Assembly (NCBI GenBank): GCA_965221375.1
Contig: OZ244883.1
Span: 434,001-498,000 of the forward strand
Length of the DNA: 64,000 nt
Source: Poriferisulfidus sp965221375
GTDB lineage: Bacteria; Pseudomonadota; Gammaproteobacteria; Poriferisulfidales; Poriferisulfidaceae
Direction of reading: 5' to 3'
A model generated the notes under the pieces. The model ran no database searches, had not been told where the DNA came from, and saw only the letters and a program-made list of their open reading frames with translations. Positions within the stretch are counted from its first letter, which is position 1. Every line of letters starts with the position of its first letter. Both the position numbers and the translations under genes were made by a program. Positions 58,543 to 64,000 of this stretch are shown here, piece after piece.

Positions 58543-58628
58543 GCGAAAGTGGCGGAATCGGCAGACGCGCTGGCTTTAGGTGCCAGTGGGATTATCCCGT
58601 GAGAGTTCGAATCTCTCCTTTCGCACCA
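58543..58628 (+). tRNA. tRNA-Leu (anticodon TAG)
   Basis: 86 bases with long variable arm and encoded CCA. Acceptor GCGAAAG/CTTTCGC; anticodon stem CTGGC/GCCAG around TTTAGGT gives TAG. TATACT at 58514-58519 is a likely -10. tig follows 31 bases later and may be cotranscribed. Confidence 0.96.
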
Positions 58629-58659
58629 GCGCCCCAAAACCCCGCATAGATTCAGCACG

Positions 58660-59952
58660 ATGGAAGTATCTCTGGAAGTCATTGATAGCACTGCGCGCGC
58701 CCTGCAGGTGACGGTGCCGCAGCAGCGTTTCAGTGAACAGGTGGAGCGGCGCCTGCAGCGGCTGGCGCGCACGGTGCGCCTGCGCGGGTTTCGTCCGGGC
58801 AAGGTCCCCATGCAAATTGTGCGGCAGCGGCACTTGTCGGAAGTCTATGGGGAAGTGGTGCATGATTTGACGAAGGATTCGCTGCAGGAGGCGCTGGTCA
58901 AGGAGCAGGTGGCGCCGGTGGTGGAACCTCAGGTGACGGTACAGGAGTATGGCGAGGATCGCCCTTTCAAGTATCAGGCCCGTTTTGATGTGTACCCCCT
59001 ACTGGAGGAGGGGCAGGTTGAGAAGTTGCAGCTGAAAGACCCGGGCGCGGAAGTGCTGGAATCGGAGTTCGAAGATTCATTGGAGCAATTGCAGTTCAAT
59101 CATGCGCAGTGGAATTTGGTTGAACGTCCGGTGCAGTCGCAAGACCAGGTGCAGTATGCGTATGAGATAGCGGAAGGGGAGGGGGAACCGCCGGCCATTA
59201 CCGAGCAGAGCAAGCGCAATGCGATTGTGATTGAGACTCGTGCGGATGTGTCACTGGAACCCTTGCGGGCAGCCCTGCAGGGAATGCAGGCAGGAGAAGA
59301 GACCCAGGTGACTTTACCGCTGTCGGCGGAAGAAGCCCAGAAGGGGGCCGGCAAGTTGTTTCGGGTCCGTGTGGAGGAAGTCCGTGAGCCGGTATTGCCG
59401 GCATGGGAGGATGAGGAGTTTCTGTCCGCCTGTAAAGTCGATTCAAAAGAAGCGCTGCATGAGCAGGTGCGCGGGCACTTGGCGCGCGAGCGCGTGGTTA
59501 TGCGCCGTCGCTTTCTGGTCGCCCAAATTGTGCGCGGATTGACGCAGGGAGACGCTCCGGCCCTGCCGGTGCCGGAGTCTTTGCAGCAGTGGTGTCTGCA
59601 GGAACATATGCGCGAATGGAAACTGGAGTCGCTGGACGACACGGAGATGGGGCGTTTTCTGCAGCAGCGCGCGTTGCGCGATGCGCAACGGATTACGGTG
59701 TTTCAGGCGTTGTCGAAATTGAATGAAGTGCGTCCGACCGAGGAACAGCAGCAGGAGGTGTTGCGCGGACATGCGCAGCAGTATCGGGATCCCGAGCAGG
59801 CGCAGCAGCAGATCATGCAGGACCCGCAGGCGCGCGGCATGTTGGAACGTGAAGCGGCTTGGGAAGCGCAATTGAGTTGGGTGCGCGAACGTGTCCCGAT
59901 GGTTGAGGAATTGCTTACACTGGAGCAAATGAAAGCACAGGAGATGACATGA
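58660..59952 (+). CDS. tig: trigger factor
   Basis: Ribosome-associated chaperone and prolyl isomerase. N-terminal ribosome-binding signature GFRPGKVPMQIVRQR, a PPIase (FKBP) domain at about 155-245 with diverged active site, and the C-terminal chaperone arms. 430 residues. Overlaps clpP by four bases. Confidence 0.96.
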   Translation: MEVSLEVIDSTARALQVTVPQQRFSEQVERRLQRLARTVRLRGFRPGKVPMQIVRQRHLSEVYGEVVHDLTKDSLQEALVKEQVAPVVEPQVTVQEYGEDRPFKYQARFDVYPLLEEGQVEKLQLKDPGAEVLESEFEDSLEQLQFNHAQWNLVERPVQSQDQVQYAYEIAEGEGEPPAITEQSKRNAIVIETRADVSLEPLRAALQGMQAGEETQVTLPLSAEEAQKGAGKLFRVRVEEVREPVLPAWEDEEFLSACKVDSKEALHEQVRGHLARERVVMRRRFLVAQIVRGLTQGDAPALPVPESLQQWCLQEHMREWKLESLDDTEMGRFLQQRALRDAQRITVFQALSKLNEVRPTEEQQQEVLRGHAQQYRDPEQAQQQIMQDPQARGMLEREAAWEAQLSWVRERVPMVEELLTLEQMKAQEMT

Positions 59953-60569
59953 TGGAGACGCAGGCGCAGTACGTGCCGATGGTGGTGGAGCAGGGCGCTC
60001 GGGGAGAGCGTGCCTATGACATTTATTCGCGGCTGCTCAAGGAGCGCGTGATTTTTATTGTCGGGGCCATCGACGATCACGTGGCGAATCTGGTGGTGGC
60101 GCAGATTTTGTTTTTGGAATCGGAGAACCCGGACAAGGACATTTCGCTGTATATCAACTCCCCCGGCGGTTCGGTCAGCGCCGGGCTTGCGGTGTACGAC
60201 ACGATGCAGTTTTGCCGTCCCGACATCAGCACCTTGTGTGTGGGCCAGGCGGCCAGTATGGGCGCGTTGCTGTTAGCGGCGGGCGCGTCGGGCAAGCGTT
60301 ATGCGCTGCCGCACTCACGCATCATGATTCATCAGCCTTTGGGAGGCTTTGAGGGTCAGGCGACGGATGTGGATATTCATGCCCGCGAAATTCTGCGTGC
60401 GCGCGAGCAAATCAATCGGGTTTTTGCGCGACACACCGGCAAAAAGGTTGATAAAATCCGTCAAGACACGGAGCGCGATCATTTCATGAGCAGCGAGGAC
60501 GCGCAGGAGTATGGAATTGTGGATCAGGTATTGGAGACGCGGGCGTCGCTGCAGAATGCGGCTTCTTGA
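59949..60569 (+). CDS. clpP: ATP-dependent Clp protease proteolytic subunit
   Basis: Serine peptidase of the ClpXP/ClpAP machines. Catalytic Ser in GQAASMGALLLAAG, His in PHSRIMIHQPLGG, Asp further on; the ESENPDKDISLYINSPGGSV region is intact. 206 residues; two ATGs in a row at the start. Followed by clpX 26 bases later. Confidence 0.97.
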   Translation: MMETQAQYVPMVVEQGARGERAYDIYSRLLKERVIFIVGAIDDHVANLVVAQILFLESENPDKDISLYINSPGGSVSAGLAVYDTMQFCRPDISTLCVGQAASMGALLLAAGASGKRYALPHSRIMIHQPLGGFEGQATDVDIHAREILRAREQINRVFARHTGKKVDKIRQDTERDHFMSSEDAQEYGIVDQVLETRASLQNAAS

Positions 60570-60595
60570 CGAGATTGCACGGAGGCAGGTGAAGT

Positions 60596-61867
60596 ATGGC
60601 TCGGGGTAAAGACAAATCACAACGGAACAAGGAATTGCTGCTGTGCTCGTTTTGCCGCAAAAGCCAGCATGACGTCCGCAAACTGATTGCGGGCCCGCAG
60701 GTCTATATCTGCGACGAATGCGTCTCGCTGTGTAATGAGATCATTCGCGATGAGCTGAAAGTCGAGACGAAAAGCGAGACCGAGAAGCTGCCTTCTCCCG
60801 AGGATATTTACGCTTCGCTCGAAGAGCATGTCGTCGGCCAGGAGCAGGCCAAAAAGGCTTTGGCGGTGGCGGTCTACAACCACTACAAACGGATCAGTTC
60901 CCGCGCCGATTCGCAGGACAACGTGGAGTTGGCGAAAAGCAACATTCTGTTGATTGGTCCCACCGGTTCCGGTAAGACCCTGCTGGCGGAGACTTTGGCG
61001 CGACGTTTGAACGTCCCGTTCACCATTGCCGATGCGACGACGCTGACGGAAGCGGGCTATGTGGGCGAGGATGTCGAGAACATCATTCAGAAGCTTCTGC
61101 AGAAATGCGACTATGACGTGCAGCGGGCCCAGCATGGCATTGTGTACATTGACGAAATCGACAAGATTTCGCGCAAGTCCGACAACCCGTCCATTACTCG
61201 GGACGTGTCGGGCGAAGGGGTCCAGCAGGCGTTGCTCAAACTGATTGAAGGCACGGTGGCCTCGGTGCCTCCGCAGGGCGGGCGCAAGCATCCGCAGCAG
61301 GAGTTTCTGCAGGTCGACACCAGCGACATTCTGTTTATATGCGGCGGCGCGTTCGCCGGATTGGATCGGGTGATTCGGGCGCGGACCGAGAAAAGCGGCA
61401 TCGGCTTCGAGGCGGAGATTCATAGCTCGCAGACGCAGGATGCGTCGGTGATCTTGCGCCAGGTACAGCCGGAGGATTTGATTCAGTACGGGTTGATTCC
61501 GGAATTTGTCGGGCGCCTGCCGATGGTGGCCATTTTGGAGGAACTGGACGAGAAGATGCTGGTGCGGGTGCTTCTGGAGCCGAAGAATGCCCTGACGCTG
61601 CAGTACAAGAAACTGTTCTCCATGGAAGGGGTGCGGCTGGAGTTTTGCGGCGAAGCCCTGGAGGCGGTGGCGCGGCGTGCCCGCGAGCGCAAGACCGGCG
61701 CACGGGGGTTGCGCACGATTCTGGAGACGGTGCTGCTGGACACCATGTACGAGTTGCCTTCGTTTGAAGGGGTCGCCAAGGTGGTGTTGGATGAGGCGGT
61801 GATTCTGGGTGAGAAAGCGCCATACCTGATTTATGAGGACGCGGCACAGGAAGAACGTTTGGCTTGA
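60596..61867 (+). CDS. clpX: ATP-dependent Clp protease ATP-binding subunit ClpX
   Basis: Unfoldase that feeds ClpP. Zinc-binding N-terminus (CSFCRKSQ; ICDECVSLC), Walker A GPTGSGKTLLAET, Walker B IVYIDEIDKI, pore loop GYVGEDVEN, sensor motifs GARGLRTILE. IGF loop (SGIGFEAEI) for ClpP docking is present. 423 residues. Confidence 0.97.
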   Translation: MARGKDKSQRNKELLLCSFCRKSQHDVRKLIAGPQVYICDECVSLCNEIIRDELKVETKSETEKLPSPEDIYASLEEHVVGQEQAKKALAVAVYNHYKRISSRADSQDNVELAKSNILLIGPTGSGKTLLAETLARRLNVPFTIADATTLTEAGYVGEDVENIIQKLLQKCDYDVQRAQHGIVYIDEIDKISRKSDNPSITRDVSGEGVQQALLKLIEGTVASVPPQGGRKHPQQEFLQVDTSDILFICGGAFAGLDRVIRARTEKSGIGFEAEIHSSQTQDASVILRQVQPEDLIQYGLIPEFVGRLPMVAILEELDEKMLVRVLLEPKNALTLQYKKLFSMEGVRLEFCGEALEAVARRARERKTGARGLRTILETVLLDTMYELPSFEGVAKVVLDEAVILGEKAPYLIYEDAAQEERLA

Positions 61868-61880
61868 CCGCAAAGTTCCC

Positions 61881-61909
61881 TTGAATTTGCCGGTGTCCGC
61901 CTATATTAT
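61881..61909 (+). promoter_or_regulatory. probable lon promoter
   Basis: TTGAAT (61881-61886) and TATTAT (61904-61909) with a 17-base spacer, 33 bases before lon. The -35 also reads CTTGAA, the heat-shock sigma-32 -35 core, but no CCCCAT box follows. Confidence 0.5.
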
Positions 61910-61942
61910 TGAAGTTCAGAAGCAATTTTTGATGCACATTCG

Positions 61943-64000
61943 ATGACCGACAAGCCCTCACGCACCCGACGCTCTCCTTCCCGCACCCGACGCCGCGTGG
62001 CGACGGTCGAATTTCCGGTATTGCCTTTGCGCGACGTGGTGGTGTATCCCGGCATGGTCATTCCGCTGTTCGTCGGGCGCAAGAAATCCATTCGTGCGGT
62101 CGAAGTGGCGATGCAGGAAAACAAGCAGATTCTGCTGCTGACCCAGAAGAAAGCGGACGTTGACGAGCCGTCGGCGGAGAGTATCTACGATGTCGGGACG
62201 GTGTGCGCGATTCGGCAGTTGCTGGAATTACCGGACGGGACCATCAAGGTGTTGGTGGAGGGGACGTATCGGGCCCGCGTGAAGGCCTACCCGCGCGAGG
62301 ATGAATATTTCGGGGCTCAAATCGAGAAGTTGTCCGAAAGCACGGGGGCGGAAGATGCCGAGATCGAAGGACTGGTGCGTTCGTTGCGAAAAGGCTTTGA
62401 GCAGTATGTGAAGATCAACAACAAAATCCCGCCGGAAGCAATGGCGTCCTTGTCCGGCATCAGTAACGCTGCCCGTTTGGCCGACACGATTTCCGCACAC
62501 ATGTCGCTCAAGCTGGAGGAGAAGCAGAAGATTCTGGAACTGCTGGTGGTCAAAGACCGCATCGAAGCGTTGCTGAAGCTGATCGAGTCGGAGCTGGATA
62601 TTCTCAGTCTGGAGAAGCGCATCCGCGGGCGGGTCAAGCAGCAGATGGAGAAAAGCCAGCGCGAGTACTACCTGAACGAGCAGATGAAGGCCATTCAGCA
62701 GGAATTGTCGGACAGCGATGAAGGGTCGGGTGAATCGGACGAGTTGGCCAACAAGATCAATGCGGCGGGCATGTCGGCCGAGGCCAAGAAGAAAGCCAAG
62801 CAGGAGTTGAGCAAACTGCGCATGATGTCGCCGATGTCGGCGGAAGCCACGGTGGTGCGCAATTACATCGACTGGTTGATTAATGTGCCGTGGAAGAAAC
62901 GCTCACGGATTTGCCGGGACCTGAAAAAAGCCGAGCAGGTTCTGGAGCGCGACCATTACGGTCTGGAGAAAGTCAAGGAACGCATTCTGGAATATTTGGC
63001 GGTGCAGAATCGGGTGAAAAAGATCAAGGGTCCGATTTTGTGTTTGGTCGGCCCGCCTGGGGTGGGTAAAACCAGTCTGGGTCAGTCGATTGCCCATGCG
63101 ACCGGGCGCCAGTTCACACGCATGTCCTTGGGAGGGGTGCGCGACGAGGCGGAAATCCGCGGTCATCGTCGGACCTACATCGGCTCTCTGCCGGGCAAGA
63201 TCATTCAGAACATGTCCCGGGTGGGGGTTCGCAATCCGCTGTTCTTGCTGGATGAGATCGACAAGATGGCAATGGATTTTCGGGGCGATCCGGCATCCGC
63301 GCTTCTGGAAGTGCTGGATCCGGAGCAGAACCATATGTTCAACGACCACTATCTGGAAGTGGACTTTGATCTGTCGGACGTCATGTTCGTGTGTACCGCC
63401 AACACTTTGAAAATTCCTCCGGCGCTGTTGGATCGAATGGAAGTGATTCGGATTTCGGGTTACACCGAAGACGAGAAGATGCATATTGCGCGGCGTTATC
63501 TGATTCCGAAGCAGATGAAAAACAACGGCTTGAAGAACGCCGAACTGCAGATTACCGACGGGGCGGTGCGGAACATCATTCGCTACTACACCCGGGAGGC
63601 CGGGGTGCGCAATTTGGAGCGCGAGGTCTCCAAGATTTGCCGCAAGACGGTCAAGCAGCTGTTGTTGAAGGCGCGGCGCGGACAAATCCGCCTGTCGCCG
63701 GCGGGAATCGAGAAGTTGCTGGGAGTGCGTCGCTTCCGCTATGGCCTGGCGGATGAGAACAACCAGGTGGGACAGGCCAATGGCTTGGCCTGGACCGAGG
63801 TGGGAGGCGAATTGCTGCGGGTAGAGGCGGCGATTGTCTCGGGCTCCGGCAAACTGATTTATACCGGGCAGCTGGGCGACATCATGCAGGAGTCGATCAA
63901 GGCGGCGCAGACCGTGGTGCGCAGTCGTGCGCAGACTTTGGGCATCAAGCAGGATTTTCATGAAGTCAAAGACGTCCACGTGCATGTGCCGGAAGGGGCG
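61943..64000 (+). CDS. lon: ATP-dependent protease Lon (3' end missing)
   Basis: 686 residues visible from the ATG at 61943; the frame stays open to the window edge. An Arg-rich N-terminus (SRTRRSPSRTRRR) precedes the LonN domain (FPVLPLRDVVVYPGM). The AAA core follows: VGPPGVGKTSLGQSIA, Walker B FLLDEIDKMAMD, sensor and EAGVRNLEREVSKICRK. The protease domain has started (DFHEVKDVHVHVPEGA); the catalytic Ser and Lys lie outside. Standard tig-clpP-clpX-lon order. Confidence 0.96.
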   Translation, partial: MTDKPSRTRRSPSRTRRRVATVEFPVLPLRDVVVYPGMVIPLFVGRKKSIRAVEVAMQENKQILLLTQKKADVDEPSAESIYDVGTVCAIRQLLELPDGTIKVLVEGTYRARVKAYPREDEYFGAQIEKLSESTGAEDAEIEGLVRSLRKGFEQYVKINNKIPPEAMASLSGISNAARLADTISAHMSLKLEEKQKILELLVVKDRIEALLKLIESELDILSLEKRIRGRVKQQMEKSQREYYLNEQMKAIQQELSDSDEGSGESDELANKINAAGMSAEAKKKAKQELSKLRMMSPMSAEATVVRNYIDWLINVPWKKRSRICRDLKKAEQVLERDHYGLEKVKERILEYLAVQNRVKKIKGPILCLVGPPGVGKTSLGQSIAHATGRQFTRMSLGGVRDEAEIRGHRRTYIGSLPGKIIQNMSRVGVRNPLFLLDEIDKMAMDFRGDPASALLEVLDPEQNHMFNDHYLEVDFDLSDVMFVCTANTLKIPPALLDRMEVIRISGYTEDEKMHIARRYLIPKQMKNNGLKNAELQITDGAVRNIIRYYTREAGVRNLEREVSKICRKTVKQLLLKARRGQIRLSPAGIEKLLGVRRFRYGLADENNQVGQANGLAWTEVGGELLRVEAAIVSGSGKLIYTGQLGDIMQESIKAAQTVVRSRAQTLGIKQDFHEVKDVHVHVPEGA

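Noticed and set aside
58408..58602. Plus-strand frame ending inside tRNA-Leu
   Set aside because: It runs into the tRNA and has no protein-like features; the tRNA itself is certain.
60617..61873. 418-codon antisense frame opposite clpX
   Set aside because: Mirror of clpX codons in GC-rich DNA; Arg/His/Gln-rich, no domains.
62903..63985. 360-codon antisense frame opposite lon
   Set aside because: Shadow of lon codon bias; no recognisable fold or start signal.

Overview
The window is an ordinary, gene-dense stretch of a bacterial chromosome, most likely from a gammaproteobacterium outside the enteric group. This is an inference from gene content and order: leuC-leuD-leuB-asd followed by a FimV-type gene, rpsO-pnp, tig-clpP-clpX-lon, the YafS-like methyltransferase-rnhA-dnaQ trio, a monofunctional HisB, and the Pseudomonas-type AmgK/MurU cell-wall recycling pair. 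I see no phage, transposase, integrase, rRNA operon or CRISPR array. No stretch of more than about 300 bases lacks a plausible feature. The longest gene-poor gap (41.6-42.0 kb) holds a toxin-antitoxin remnant and a tiny ORF.

Layout. 0-0.6 kb: end of a pseudouridine synthase (rluB). 0.6-5.8 kb (minus): compact hisB-H-A-F-E-tatA-B-C-gmk run. 5.8-10 kb: dtd, tRNA-Arg, an NDUFA9-like epimerase, an Fe/2OG hydroxylase overlapping a PPK2 kinase, small proteins, trmB. 10-15.7 kb (minus): leuCDB-asd-fimV, with overlapping junctions throughout. 15.7-18.8 kb: an orphan AbiEi-type antitoxin gene in an AT-richer patch, then murU-amgK. 19-26 kb (plus): rpmF-plsX-fabH-uvrC-pgsA, then rpsO and pnp. 26.2-29.4 kb (plus): a redox cluster of a 59-residue ferredoxin, a GST-like protein, a 2Fe-2S/flavin reductase, a small membrane protein and gloB. 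29.4-41.6 kb: glnS, xseA, a SulP transporter, initiator tRNA, thpR, pdxH, rnhA, dnaQ, smpB, a CNNM/CBS protein and fdhD.

41.6-43.2 kb is an AT-rich accessory patch: a broken HigA antitoxin, a 51-codon ORF and a RelA/SpoT-domain protein. It is followed by a rubrerythrin / Fe-S oxidoreductase / DUF3501 module (minus) and by rplY-pth-ychF (plus).

48.3-57.5 kb (minus) is an eleven-gene pilus operon whose assembly proteins resemble the type IVb (R64/PilL-PilV class) machinery. Its three prepilins carry short leaders and Phe at +1. A terminator and CPBP protease gene precede it. The window ends with tRNA-Leu, tig, clpP, clpX and a lon gene that runs off the right edge about seven residues before the expected catalytic serine.

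The best candidates for something new are the hybrid pilus operon, the RelA/SpoT accessory gene with its neighbours, and the ferredoxin-GST-flavoreductase-GloB cluster.
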